From NCBI RefSeq assembly GCF_047511655.1, contig NC_133391.1, positions 130,728,906 through 130,792,905 of the forward strand: 64,000 nucleotides of DNA, in the 5' to 3' direction. The DNA comes from Castor canadensis. Its lineage: Eukaryota > Chordata > Mammalia > Rodentia > Castoridae. Numbering within the stretch: the first letter of the stretch is position 1; the number at the start of each line of letters is the position of its first letter. This document shows, one piece after another, positions 23,611 to 37,000 of the stretch. The notes under the pieces were generated by a model. It saw only the letters and a program-made list of their open reading frames with translations. It was not told the DNA's origin and did not search any database. The position numbers were made by a program, and so were the translations under genes.

Positions 23611-23913
23611 AGTGGGTCCACCATGGCTATTGTATCAGGACTGGCAAGAAACCAACATTTTACCTATCTTCTACTAGCCAGATTATAGAGCACACACTCG
23701 AGACATTGCAGGTCACACCAGATGCCAGATGAAGGTGGGTGGTAAGAGGAAGCTCATCCTGACACCAGTTTTGTCTATATCTTTAGTTTGGATCAAATAA
23801 GGCTGACTTATTAAAGTTGTGATGAAAAAGTGCTATAGGCCCTCTGGATCAATAATCATCCAGCTCTCTTCTGTGAATGTTTTCTTCAGTTCTTCAGATC
23901 AGAAAACAATATC

Positions 23914-24365
23914 AAGAAACTCATTTCCAAGGGAGGTATGAGGATAGGTAAGACACCCAAAAAATTAGATAGCATTTGTTGCCCTCAACACAGAGAAGCT
24001 AATGCAGATACTTTAAAGTGACAGAGGCCAATAGGAGAAGGGAACCAGGAACTAGAGAAAAAGTAAGTTCGAGAAGAATTAATTTAGAAGGTAACACACA
24101 TGTACAGGAAAGCAATGCGGGTCAACTCCCTGTATAGCTATCCTTATCTCAACTAGCAAAAACCCTTGTTCCTTCCTATTATTGATTATACTCTCTCTTG
24201 AACAAAATTAGAGATAAGGGCAAAATAGTTTCTGCCTGATAGCTAGGGGGTGAGGGAGGGAGCGGGGGAAAGGGGGAGAAATGACCCAAACATTGTATGC
24301 ACATATGAATAAAAGAAAAAAAAAGTACTTAAGAAAAAATTTTTAAAAAGAAACTCATTTCAAAG
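23914..24365 (+). mobile_element. Young 5'-truncated L1 (3' UTR only) with 18-bp TSD
   Basis: From 'ggaggtatgaggataggtaa' to 'gcacatatgaataaaagaaa' the copy is collinear with the minus-strand 3' UTR at 33.5-33.94 kb. It includes 'agcatttgttgccctcaaca' and 'agctatccttatctcaacta'. Flanks aagaaactcatttccaag (23914-23931) and aagaaactcatttcaaag (24348-24365) match at 17 of 18 bases. The G-tract (24243-24280) is shorter than in the other two copies. Between the A-rich tail and the second TSD copy lies an A/T-rich run. Confidence 0.93.
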
Positions 24366-25940
24366 CCATAGATTATAAATGTAGTTGCTAATATAGACTT
24401 TAAATATGACTGCATAGAACTCAAATACTGGCTTACTTTTTCCATCCCTAAGTCTCACTTCAGATACCAGTTCTGCATCCAATAACAAATACAAACACTT
24501 CTTTTCCCTCTAATCCATCTCTCACTACCTCTGTGAGAAGGAGGAAATGTTTTCCTCAACGTTTCTGAGAGGCACCACGAGTAGTACAGTATCATCAACT
24601 AGATGATTTATTCAAGGGACACATGTGCCCTTAGACTTGATTAACACTGGTCACCATATATAGAAGTAGAGATTTCAGCTTCTCAGTACCACTCCACTCA
24701 GAGTACTCCTAAAATTTCTTTCTCTGTTATATGGACTAAGAAAACTTCATTTTGAATTTTTTCAAGAAGTAAACAATGTTAAAACAAGAAAAAATATTGT
24801 CCTATTTCTAGTTTCATAAATTTACAAAGCTTTTAAAATCCTCCTTGCACACAGAAAAGCAATTTCTAAGAAAGGAATGAGCCATACAGAAAGTAATGAG
24901 ACTCATTCTATAAAGAATAAATCAACCAATGTAATTTGGAAAGAGGCAGGAAAAGGAAAGACCTCATTACAAGGGAATCAGACCTGAGGTTCAGTTATCA
25001 CACAAAAAAAGAACATCTGCCCATGTCTTCATGATGGTGAATTGCTTTGGAAACGGTGCTAAAAAGTGGGCAGGGGGGACTCTTCCTTTTTTTAGTGTGA
25101 GGCGGAAAAGAACGTCCTTCAGTAGAAAATCCAAGGAGAGAGTCAGAAAGCAATGACTTTCAAACATGAGACAAGGAGGTCAAAGACAGGCTGAAAGGAA
25201 ACTGCCAAACTCTTTGAGAATAAATCAAAAGAGGAAATTCAACTTAGAAAAATCCACTCTGGGTCTGAAAGATTTCTTCAATAGTCAGGAATTACTTAAT
25301 CAGAAATACTGTCTGCATGAGAGATTTTAAATTGTGTTTCATTCCTTTTAATTATTTAAAGTTTTGAGGTTTAATCAAGTTAGCTAAGTTTAATAAAGAT
25401 CTCTTTTAGTAAAAAAGAAAAAGAAATCTTTATTCTCTGCTCATCAATCACCTGATTATGTCGCAGGATTAGAGCTCTTTGGTCATGACTGTTCCACCAA
25501 GTTATTATGACTGACAAGAAACATTCACCTCTTGGGTCCAGTGGAGTTAAGGGAGACAGCAGTGGCTCTGCACACCCTCTGCACTTGACTCTCACGGAAT
25601 GACTTAACTGCCACAGTCTAGCAAAATTCCCTGGGTCAGTATAGATCAGTTTTGCCTCCTCCCTTGCTACTTCTCTGTTCTTAACCTTCACCCTAGTTTG
25701 ATATCTCAGTGTACTTTTGAGTCTCTGTTTCCAAACACTCCGGGTAAACTTTGATTAAATTACTTTGGCTTATTTTTCACAAACCAGCAAAATACCCGAA
25801 AAAAAATCTTTTTTTCTGAAGAAGATGTATAACTGCCATGGAAAGCCCATTTTCATTTTTAAAAAGCCAGCATTTTAACAGAGGTATCACTTCCTTATTT
25901 AAGAAAGGCTTTTCTACTGCTTGTTGGCCAGATTTCTTAA
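24366..25940. other. No recognisable feature
   Basis: AT-rich sequence. The minus-strand frame 25380-25691 (103 residues) shows no family resemblance and no supporting splice or promoter context. Confidence 0.5.
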
Positions 25941-25949
25941 CTCACTCAG

Positions 25950-26110
25950 GCTAGACTGTCTAACATTTATGGGGTACTTTCTGTGTGTCAGACACTATGC
26001 TAAATGTCTTCACAGCAACCCTTAGACAATGATTATCTTCTCAGTTCAAGATGAAGAAGTGACATGACCTAATGTGCCTGGCTATGCTCCAGTGAGTGGC
26101 AGAGATGGAC
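25950..26110 (-). mobile_element. MIR (ancient SINE)
   Basis: 'gggtactttctgtgtgtcag' then 'acactatgctaaatgtcttc' and 'agcaacccttagacaatgat', ending near 'gtgagtggcagagatggac', follow the reversed MIR order. Confidence 0.75.
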
Positions 26111-27495
26111 ATTGTTCTTTTGTCCCTTGACCGCAGGTACTATTACTTCCTGGAGAGCCAACAGAGGTGCCGCAGCTTATCAACGTCTCCTCAGATGGGC
26201 TGTCAGAGCACTGTTCACCAAATACTCTTTCACAAACTGATTCAAATTTCTTGTCAATAACTTAACCTTAAGTACAACTATTGTCCAAAAATAGAAAGCA
26301 GTTTATTTTAAACAAGGCTATTGATTTATAGCAACTCTAAGCCTATTCTTGAAGATAGTAGGATTAAGTAGGCTATTTGTCCATCCCCTTTGGGTAAGGA
26401 AGACATTTAAATTCATCCTACCTCATTTCTTTCCCAATGCACATACTAAAATGAAGTATGCCAGTCATTATGCTGTCTTCCACCTCTGAGGCATAAAGAA
26501 AGATGCTGAACAACATAATTTGGCAGTCAAGAGAATTTCCCAAACCTACACTACATTGCATATGGTATTTGTGCTGGATATCCCCACTTTACCTTTCTAG
26601 CATATTCTTCATGATTTTCAACCCAGGAGGCTTACGTGTTGTACATCGGTACAAACTCTTGCCATTGGCTCTGGTCAGATGGAAGTAGAGTCAGGAGACT
26701 AAAGGCAGGAAGAGAGTGAGGGTGGCTCATTATTGCCTGGATTTGTCCAGCTGGACTTGGAGCGGACACCTTCTTCCACCAAAGACCATGGTGCCTATCA
26801 GGATGCCCTCTCCAGATAGCTGTTATTCTGGGTCCTAGAATCTCCTTCCACTTGTCCCTTCAGGACTAGTAGTATTAACAGGAACCCTGATTGGCACAGA
26901 GCTATACATCATCCCTTATAGATTTTCCTAAACCATGTCCATATATGTGAATAGTCTTTTCATAATAGTCTTAATGTGCCATCTGTTTCTTGTCAAAATC
27001 TTAACTGATAAAATATTGAAAATATTGGCAAGAACCTACATGCCTTACCAAAATATTACTACTCTATGAAATCCCTGCTTAGACACAATCTCAAAAATTA
27101 CAAGAGATAGCCCTTTTCTGATACCAAGCTTTCATTTATTGAGAATAAATTATTCATTGACTCTGAACCAGATGAAAAGAGAAGGTCTATTTCTTTCCAC
27201 ATAAATAAAGATACTGCCAATATTATCAGTGCAGGAGAAAAGAAGAGGATCTGTTTAGTTTTTATGATTATCAAGGTTAAGGTGTCCTGACCTGCAATGC
27301 TTTTGGCTGTCCAGAATGTCTAGCAGCACCAAGAGTCTGTCTTGGTCTTAATTTCTCTCATCTTTCTGACTCAGAGTAACGTAGAAGCCCTCTCCCGACA
27401 GAAATCTAGCATCCAGGCCTTGCTCTGCCACCTAATAACATTAACCTTGGCTATATTATATAATTTCCCTAAGCCTGGGTTCCTATTACAAATTG
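26111..27495. other. No recognisable feature
   Basis: Unique-looking sequence. Short frames near 26503-26688 and 27342-27527 have no recognisable domain. Confidence 0.5.
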
Positions 27496-27496
27496 A

Positions 27497-27700
27497 CCAT
27501 TTGTATCTCCCCCCAAATTCAAGTTGAAGCCTTAATACCCAGTGTAATAGTGTCTGGAGATGGGATTTTGGGAAGCAATTAGGGTCATGAGACTGGGGCC
27601 TCATGTAGATGAGACTGTTGTACACTGTTAATCTATTGAAAAAACTTCCCAGAAAAGAATCTGAGGAGCCATTTAAATGACAAGACGGTGGGCGAGAGAA
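27497..27700 (+). mobile_element. MLT1-like MaLR LTR 5' fragment
   Basis: 'caaattcaagttgaagcctt' then 'aatacccagtgtaatagtgt' and 'ctggagatgggattttggga' with 'gcaattagggtcatgagact' is the conserved 5' portion of MLT1/MST-type LTRs. The 3' half is not recognisable. Confidence 0.75.
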
Positions 27701-27779
27701 ATAGCTAGGAAAGGACTGCATTTATAAACCATTTCTCTTAAATTTTGGAACTCTTAGTCTTGTTACAAAAAGAATTTTG

Positions 27780-27890
27780 CAAAGTTAAGAGGAAGAAACA
27801 GAAAGATAAAGAGAAAGACAAGAAGGAAAGGAAGAGTAGAAAGGGGAGGAGAAAGGAGAGAAGACAGAGAAGCCCAGAGACAGACTAGGT
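27780..27890 (+). repeat. GA-rich purine stretch
   Basis: 'agaggaagaaacagaaagat' through 'gaaaggagagaagacagaga' is nearly all purine on the + strand. Confidence 0.8.
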
Positions 27891-29020
27891 GGGTCTCCCG
27901 CAAGGGGCAGGAATCATATCAAAATAGATGTCTGGTCCTGATGTCTTTCCATCTTGAGGGACATAAAACTTACAAAAGTGACTAGATTAAAAAAAGAATA
28001 TTAAACATAAGAGATTGAAGCAAATACTCCAAAATTCAAATCATTTTTAATTAACTACAAGACAAATCAGAAGGGAAGATGAATGAAAGATGTCTTACAG
28101 GATGAGTATAAAAGATGACCTTAAAGAAATGTGGTATCTAGCTTGACTGCAGTAGGTCAAATCATTCCAAGTTAGTGTTGGAAGGAGATGAGCTAATGTT
28201 AAACAAAAATAGGCGAGGTATATTTATTACTTAGAAGCTGCTTTGTACACCCCCAAAATAATATGTTGAGTATATTTGGAGTGTATTTTTCTTTCATGTA
28301 AACACAATCAAAAGTAGCTGATCTGGGGTTGGTGGAGTACTCCTTAATGTCATCAAAGATCCAAGCTCTAGTTTTTCTTTCACTATCCTTTGGGAGTGAC
28401 TCTCATAGTCTACTGTTATCAAGATGACTGCTGAAGCTCCAGCCATCATGTTCATGATTCAGACAAAAGGAAGGAGGAAAAGCTAGGGCAGACAGTCTAC
28501 TCCCTTTCCAGGAGCCTCTCCATCAACTTCTCTTGGCATCTCAGAGGCTAAAATTCTTTCACCTGGCTACCTTCCACCTATAAGAGAAACTCATTTCTCT
28601 AATATTTAGCTTAATATTTTGCTACAAACCACAGAATCAAATATTTATGAGTCAGGGATAATTCTAGAGTTTCTCCACAAAAGATTAAGGTTTCATGTAA
28701 GAAACTAACCCTGTAATTTGTGGCCTGTGTCAAAGGCTTTGAAGAAGGAATTGAAGCCAAAGTGAAAATTGTTGCTCTTGCATAGGAAGCTGGTTTTGAA
28801 AAGATGAATTAATAAGTTGTCAGAGACCTCTTGAAAAAACTCACACAGAGGCACTAAGTGTGGAACGTGTCACTGAATATGGAATGTCAATCATGGTGGA
28901 AATGTGGTCAGGATCCGTCAAACACAGTAGCACCCGGCAGTGAATGCCTCACACATACGTGATGCAGTGATGTCTCTTAGGACTATCAACATCCAAATGT
29001 CTCTCTTTTTCTCTGTTCGT
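27891..29020. other. No recognisable feature
   Basis: AT-rich sequence without a named repeat or a credible open frame. Confidence 0.5.
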
Positions 29021-29021
29021 T

Positions 29022-29142
29022 TGCTTGCTTTTTTCACAAGTTCTACCTACATAGCCCATACTGGCCTTAAACTCGTGTTCTTTCTGTCTCAGCCTCCTGA
29101 GTGCTGGAATTATAGATGTTCATCACCATATCCAGCCCCAAA
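29022..29142 (-). mobile_element. B1-like SINE monomer
   Basis: 'catagcccatactggcctta' then 'tctcagcctcctgagtgctg' and 'gaattatagatgttcatcac' is a reversed B1 unit. No ID-like unit is attached. Confidence 0.85.
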
Positions 29143-30780
29143 TGCCTCTTTTAAGACTTACAAATTTCCCATGTTGGCCTTTGGTGCATTTCCAAATCAT
29201 CTTGACATAATTTTGACTTCCCATTATTTGAATTTAAAATATAAACTGAGACATTCCACACAAATTTTTTATCAACAGTCAAAAATATCAAATTAAGACA
29301 TAAGTATGTCTTTAAATGTTTACAGTTTGGAAACCAAAAAGCATTCAACGAAGACAACACTGTCCAGGGCAATATTCTGCAGAAGACTCCTGTACTACTC
29401 AGTGTGGGTACCGAGATTACACACTGAGACAAACGCATGCAGTAACAGGGGCCCCTCACCATTTGCACTGTGGTCTATGCTAAATGCACTCCTGGTGCAT
29501 AACACCAGAGACACCTGTGCAGTTGCCCTGGTAACAGCTGTATATAGAGGATGCCCTTCTCCAAGTACTACATGGCAATTACTGGAAACAATTTGACATT
29601 TTATTCTCATAAATGTTTTACACATTAAAAAAATCTTACATATAGACACATTTGACTCAAGTTTTTAACAGTAAAGAGTATCAGGCAAGTTTAGTGACTA
29701 GTGTAGGGTCACATGCCTTCTAAGCACCCACATGTTTCACAGCTGCACCTAAACAGGCAGGACTGTCTCCCTCAAAGATGTTCAGATAATGTTATTCTAA
29801 ATGTGTTTTTATTAATGTTAGCAGTGAATGCTCATAGACTATAAATCTCCTTCTTCTTCTCAATGATGCATATAAGCCTTAATCACTATAAATCATTAAT
29901 TTATTTAATTCTATGGTCTAAAAAATATCCCTCTCATATCCAAAACAAAACCATCCCCAAACAAAACAAAATAAAACTCTCACTCAGTTTAAGTTTATGT
30001 TAAAGGCACTAGACTTGGAGTCAAAGGTGTTTTTCTAACTCTATAGCTATAAGTGTTATAATTCTAGGGTCCATTGTTACAATGATTGTGTTAGATCCTG
30101 AAATTATTGCCTTACCCCTCTCAGCTTTACATTCCAGGATTCAGCGCTGGCCTGCTGAAAACCAAATTCAAGCTTATGGAAAGGAGCTGGTCTTTCCAAA
30201 AGTAAAGCTCCATGACACAGCAAAGAACAATACCAGATAGCATGGTTTGCCCACATGGCAGGACAGCCCCTATAAACAGGAATCCTAGGGTATCTTTTTC
30301 ATAAAACCAGCAATGGAGTTCATTAGCTGCGTGGAGCCAGTATACATTCAGAAGAAACTTCTTTGTTTGGCTCTGCTTTCCTTGTTCTAAAAATCCAGTA
30401 GCTAATTGAGATTTAGTACTAATAGATTAACATTTTATGTGGCTTAGTACACTGACAAGCTTGTGGAACTAGGTTCATTGCCCGTGCATGCTCAGTTTGT
30501 GACTTCCAGAAAAAAGATTTAGGAGGTGGTCCTGCTCTGTCTCCTAGTCAAAGCTCCCATAATAGTCTCAGATTGTCTTTTAGAATATGGAAGCAAATTG
30601 TAACCAAGCCAAGCCACAGAGAAGAGCCCTGAAAACAAACATGTGAAGGGAAGGGAAGATAAAATACATATGATAAAGTATGATAAAATGGGTTTTCAAA
30701 TTTTATGTTTCCCAAAGTTAATTTGCTCTTGGGAAAAAGATACTATGAAGAGTGAAAGATGATGATATACTAACTGCCAT
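29143..30780. other. No recognisable gene
   Basis: Three overlapping frames lie between 29151 and 29649 on both strands. Such mirrored openness argues for chance. A MIR-like scrap may sit at 30003-30060 ('aaaggcactagacttggagt') but it is too short to call. Confidence 0.4.
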
Positions 30781-30786
30781 GACCAG

Positions 30787-30808
30787 CACACACAGACACA
30801 CAGACACA

Positions 30809-30853
<45 letters not shown>

Positions 30854-30857
30854 ACTC
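30787..30857 (+). repeat. CA microsatellite
   Basis: An imperfect 5' part ('cacacagacacacagacaca') leads into a pure CA run and a 'cacactcacacact' end. The Cys/Val-rich minus-strand frame 30696-30917 is its translation and is not a gene. Confidence 0.95.
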
Positions 30858-33495
30858 CTCTTCCTTTTTAATACTTCTCCTTGAACCCTCTGGTTTCCAA
30901 TTCCTTCTGAAATTCACCTATTAATTTCCTCTTCTTTAATTACATTTACCTCTCATTCCTTACATTTCTTCACATAATACTCATTTATCTTTTTTTCCTC
31001 ATGAACTTCCTGAAATCTTGTCTTCAAGAAATGCCCCATTTTTTTAAAAACTCCAGCCCAGAATTTTTTTTTTTTTTTGGATTGTATAAATAAGCCTGGA
31101 AATTGCTTGGTTAAATGCTTTCCTTTTTTAGGTAGACATCAATTCACAGAAAACTTAATCATATACACATGTGACTAACATAATTCTTTCAAACCCAATG
31201 CTGGGCCCTCGCTGTTCTAGTAAAATGGTGGAAAGACTCAACGATTTTGTTTGGTTTGGGACAATAAAAATTCTTTAGTCAAGTCTAGCTACAAGGAGTG
31301 TCTCACAGATTCAAATGCCCAGATCTGTGTACTTCATTTTGAGTTAAATATTTTCCCTTCTTTCAGCTTTTTGCTGCTTGGGTCTGGAAATTCACAGTGA
31401 ACAAGGTGAGGAAAACACACACTTCAGTTTTTCTGTCAGCTCCTTTCCATCTTGCTCCCAAGTCCTTAGTTGTAAGGAGAGAAGGAGGAAAGACAAGGCA
31501 GGAAAAGGCCTACCTGACTATATTTTTGTTTGATGTATGGCCAGAGTTAATTCCTCTTCCACATTTGTGGCTGCTTCAGAGGTCTCTGGTAAGTCTATTT
31601 TAGGTGACATAAATGCTCCTCATCAGCTCCTGCCTCAGCAACAAACCCACAGCCTCATACTTCCAGAGCCCCCTGTCTTTGTAGAGTTCATTCCAGAAGG
31701 CTCCAGTATGATTTGTTTTACAGTGCATATCTTGCCTGTTTGTCGAGATAGTAAGAGTGCCACCTTACTCTTCCCTGCCTTCATGCAAGGCTGTAGCCAA
31801 TCTCTCATTTCAAGACTATCTTCCACAGCAATCTGACAATAACCCCATGTGTCTACCCCAATCCAAGGACACACATCACCCTTTCTGATTAGTCATCTTA
31901 AGGCCCCTCGTCCTAGGTGGAAGTAACGGTAAAGCAGCCATCACTCTTCTGGCATTGGGAATGAGAGGTAGATTACAAGAGCACTGACATTTCGCCAAAT
32001 GTATTTTCAGACAACTGGATCCTATCACATGGAAATGACTCCTTTACAATGTCCTTTCTAAATATTCTTTACCTCAAAATATTTCTGTAAAATATAACTA
32101 ATTCCATATTGTTTTCATATAAATTTTTAAAAACTGAAATTTTTGGTCTCCCCCTCTCATGCACACTTCCTCATCTGTACAATGTGCTTCACCCTTTGAA
32201 TCAATTACTTTTTCTTACCACTTCCATTCTTACTTCAGTATTTCAACAACTAAAAGTTCTCTGACCACTTACAATTGCAAGGACTGTCTTAAAGTCTTTA
32301 TCAAAGTAGTTTAGAGAAAAAAGTTACAACCTCAGAGCTCATCAAATTCAACTGAATAGGCTAGAAAGCAGTAAAAACAAAAATAGCCAAAAAAAGCCAA
32401 CCTAAAGTCATAAAAATAGTATCACAGTCAAAATGAAAGTACAAGTCTCCTGACTTCTAATATATTGCTACCTTCATTCCAAAGAAATTATTTCCTTTCT
32501 CTTCTGTTTCTCTTTTAAAAAAACATCCTTGAAATAAATCTTCATGATGTCTCCAGGCAAGAGTCAATAATACCACATACAGGTATACACTCGAGTGCTA
32601 CATAACTACCTAAACTTTCCTCTCTTTCTTAAATCCTCTAATTTCCTCCATTGGCCCTGTCCTTACTGCTAAGTTCCTTTGAAATTATTTATGTGTTTCC
32701 TGAAGCACTTATTTCATAAGGTAGGTAAGTTCAAATGATATAAAGGATTCCAAGAATAGATTTTCCTTAGTCTTTATGCTTATCCAAAAAGATTTAGGAG
32801 AGCTAGGATGGTGAACAGAGCTCATGTTTAAAGACTGGCAGTATGCAGCATATTGAAGGAGAGGAAACTACCTTCAAAACCCCTTTGGACCACTTCTCTT
32901 TATAGCAAGTTTCCATTAGTCACAACAAAGTTTCTATCATGCTGGTCTCTCACAAACCAAAGCCTCCCCCTCTCCTACTTGTGACCAAAAATGACCTTTC
33001 TTCTATTAGCATTTAGAAAGTAATAACTCAAATCATTTGGACATCTAGCACCCTCTGGGAAGATTTATATTCACTTCTTACTTTGATGGTTTTTTCCACA
33101 GCAGTAGTCCATGCTCAGCTGCACTCACATATCAAGTCTACCCATCCTGCACCCAGATTAGCCTTTATTATCTCTAGAAGCTTGTCCAAGAAAAAGAACA
33201 CCCAGCTATGGTGGTAGCTGAGGGAAAGGTAGAGGAATAGCCAGCACACCCACTATAAATGAAGGAAGGATCTGGACAACTGTTCATGCAGCTCATTGTA
33301 TCCTATGTCTGTGTTCCTGCCAGTCAAAATGTACAGATTTTATGTAACAGTGAGCTGCTTCTTGGATGTACTAACCTTATTACTTGGTGAGTCTGTGAGA
33401 ATCTAATTCAAAATGGGAAGATTGGACCACATAGTCACTGAATGTCTCATGTTCAGTCACTCTTCCTCTACCAGGTCCCCATATCATTCCAGAAG
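30858..33495. other. No recognisable gene; unassigned block at 31360-31880
   Basis: Opposed frames at 31537-31836 (+) and 31635-31874 (-) overlap, and neither shows a domain. The block is slightly GC-richer than its flanks and may be an unidentified old repeat. The remainder is AT-rich and featureless to me. Confidence 0.4.
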
Positions 33496-33555
33496 CTATT
33501 TTTATTTTTTTATTAATGTTTTATTATTCATATGTGCATACAAGGCTTGGGTCAT

Positions 33556-33625
33556 TTCCCCCCCCTGCCCCCACCCACTCCCTTACCACCCACTCCGCCC
33601 CCTCCCTCTCCCCCCCACCCCCTCA
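33556..33625 (-). repeat. G-rich purine tract in L1 3' UTR (G-quadruplex candidate)
   Basis: The + strand is a C-run tract ('ttccccccccctgcccccac' type), so the L1 sense strand has repeated G runs. It is the counterpart of 4523-4592. The Pro-rich plus-strand frame at 33413-33682 is its translation. Confidence 0.85.
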
Positions 33626-34000
33626 AAACCCAGCAGAAACTATTTTGCCCTTATCTCTAATTTTGTTGAAGAGAGAGTATAAGCAATAATAGGAAGGAAC
33701 AAGGGTTTTTGCTGGTTAAGATAAGGATAGCTATATGGGGAGTTGGCTCACATTAATTTCTTGTGCATGTGTGTTACCTTCTAGATTAATTTTTTTTGAT
33801 CTCACCTTTCTCTAGTTCCTGGTCCCCTTCTCCTACTGGCCTCAGTTGCTTTTAAGGTATCTGCTTTAGTTTCTATGTATTAAGGGCAACAAATGCTAGC
33901 TAATTTTTTAGGCGTCTTACCTATCCTCGCCCCTCCCTTGTGTGCTCTCGCTTTTATCATGTGCTCATAGTCCAATCCCCTTGTTGTGTTTGCCCTTGAT

Positions 34001-37000
34001 CTAATGTCCACATATGAGGGAGAACATACGATGTTTGGTGTTTTGGGCCAGGCTAACCTCACTCAGAATGATGTTCTCCAATTCCATCCATTTACCAGCA
34101 AATGATAACATTTCATTCTTCTTCATGGCTGCATAAAATTCCATTGTGTATAGATACCACATTTTCTTGATCCATTTGTCACTAGTGGGGCATCTTGGCT
34201 GTATCCATAACTTGGCTATTGTGAATAGTGCTGCAATAAACATGGGTGTGCAGGTGCTTCTGGAGTAACCTCTGTCACATTCTTTTGGGTATATCCCGAA
34301 GAGTGGTATTGCTGGATCAAATGGTAGATCAATGTTTAGCTTTATAAGTAGCCTCCAAATTTTTTTCCAGAGTGGTTGTACTAGTTTACATCCCACCAAC
34401 AGTGTAAGAGGGTTCCTTTTTCCCCGAATCCTCACCAACACCTGTAGTTGGTGGTGTTGCTGATGATGGTTATTCTAACAGGGGTGAGGTGGAATCTTAG
34501 CGTGGTTTTAATTTGCATTTCCTGTATTGCTAGAGATGGTGAGCATTTTCTCATGTGTTTTTTGGCCATTTGAATTTCTTCTTTTGAGAAAGTTCTGTTT
34601 AGTTCACTTGCCCATTTCTTTATTGGTTCATTAGTTTTGGGAGAATTTAGTTTTTTAAGTTCCCTATATATTCTGGTTATCAGTCCTTTGCCTGATGTGT
34701 GGCTGACAAATATTTTCTCCCACTCTGTGGGTGTTCTTTTCAGTTTAGAGACCATTTCTTTTGATGAACAGAAGCTTTTTAGTTTTATGAGATCCCATTT
34801 ATCTATGCTATCTCTTAGTTGTTGTGCTGCTGGGGTTTCATTGAGAAAGTTCTTACCTATACCTACTAACTCCAGAGTATTTCCTACTCTTTCCTGTATC
34901 AACTTAAGAGTTTGGGGTCTGATATTAAGATCCTTGATCCATTTTGATTTAATCTTGGTATAGGGTGATATACATGGATCTAGTTTCAGTTTTTTGCAGA
35001 CTGCTAACCAGTTTTCCCAGCAGATTTTGTTGAAGAGGCTGCTATTTCTCCATCGTATACTTTTAGCTCCTTTGTCAAAGACAAGTTGGTTATAGTTGTG
35101 TGGCTTCATACCTGGGTCCTCTATTCTGTTCCACTGGTCTTCATGTCTGCTTTTGTGCCAATACCATGCTGTTTTTATTGTTATTGCTTTGTAATATAGT
35201 TTGAAGTCAGGTATCGTGATACCTCCAGCATTGTTCTTTTGACTGAGTATTGCCTTGGCTATTCGTGGCCTCTTGTGTTTTCATATAAATTTAACAGTAG
35301 ATTTCTCAATCTCTTTAATGAATGTCATTGGAATTTTGATGGGAATTGCATTAAACATGTAGATTACTTTTGAGGGTATAGACATTTTTACTGTGTTGAT
35401 TCTACCAATCCATGAGCACGGGAGATCTCTCCACTTTCTAGTCTTCCTCAATCTCTTTCTTCAGAAGTGTATAGTTTTCCTTGTAGAGGTCTTTCACATC
35501 TTTTGTTAGGTTTACACCTAGGTATTTGATTTTTTTTGAGGCTATTGTAAATGGAATTGTTTTCATACATTCTTTTTCCGTTTGCTCATTGTTAGTGTAT
35601 AGAAATGCTAATGATTTTTCTATGTTGATTTTATATCCTGCTACCTTGCTATAGCTATTGATGATGTCTAGAAGCTTCTGAGTAGAGTTTTTTGGGTCTT
35701 TAAGGTATAGGATCATGTCATCTGCAAATAGGGATATTTTGACAGTTTCTTTACCTATTTGTATTCCTTTTATTTCTTCTTCTTGCCTAATTGCTCTGGC
35801 TAGGACTTCCAGTACTATGTTGAATAGGAGTGGAGATAGTGGGCATCCTTGTCTGGTTCCTGATTTTAGAGGGAATGGTTTTAATTTTTCTCCGTTAAGT
35901 ATAATGCTGGCTGTAGGTTTGTCATATATAGCTTTTATAATGTTGAGGAACTTTCCTTCTATTCCTAGTTTTCTTAGAGCTTTTATCATGAAATGATGTT
36001 GGATCTTAGCAAAGGCTTTTTCTGCATCTATTGAGATGATCAAGTAGTTTTTGTCTTTGCCTCTGTTAATGTGATTTATTACGTTTGTTGATTTTCATAT
36101 GTTGAACCACCCCTGCATTCCTGGGATGAAGCCTACTTGGTTGTGATGAATAATCTTTTTGATGTGTTGTTGAATTCAGTTTGCCATTATTTTGTTGAGG
36201 ATTTTTGCATCAATGTTCATTAAGGAGATTGGCCTATAGTTCTCCTTTTTGGAGGTGTCTTTGCCTGGTTTTGGGACAATTGTAACACTGGCTTCATAAA
36301 ATGTGTTAAGCAGTTTTCCTTCCCTTTCTATTTCATGGAACAGTTTAAGGAGGGTTAGTATCAGTTCTTTAAAGGTCTGATAGAATTTAGTGGAGAATCC
36401 ATCAGGTCCTGGACTTTTCTTTTTGGGGACACTCTTGATTGCTGCTTCAGTTTCATTTTATGTTATAGATCTATTCAGGTGACTAATTTCCTCTTGGTTC
36501 AGTTTTGGATGATCATATGTATCTAGAAATCTGTCCATTTCTTTAAGATTTTCAAATTTATTTGAATATAGGTTCTCAAAGTAGTCTCTGATGATTTCCT
36601 GGACTTTCATGGTGTTTGTTGTTATCTCCCCTTTTGCATTCCTGATTCTACTGATTTGGGTTTTTTCTCTCCTCATTTTAGTCAGGTTTGCTAGGGGTCT
36701 ATCGATCTTGTTTATTTTTTCAAACAACCAACTTTTTGTTTCATTGATTCTTTGTAAGGTTTTTTTGGTTTCTATTTCATTGATTTCAGCTCTTATTTTT
36801 ATTATTTCTCTCCTTCTATTTGTTTTGGGATTTGCTTGTTCTTGTTTTTCTAGGAGTTTGAGATGTATCATTAGGTCATTGATTTGGGATCTTTCAGGCT
36901 TTTTAATATATGCACTCATGGCCATAAACTTTCCTCTCAGGACTGCCTTTACTGTGTCCCATAGGTTCTGGTAGGTTGTGTTTTCATTTTCATTGACTTC

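Noticed and set aside
30696-30917. Cys/Val-rich minus-strand frame that could look like a cysteine-rich peptide
   Set aside because: Translation of the CA microsatellite.
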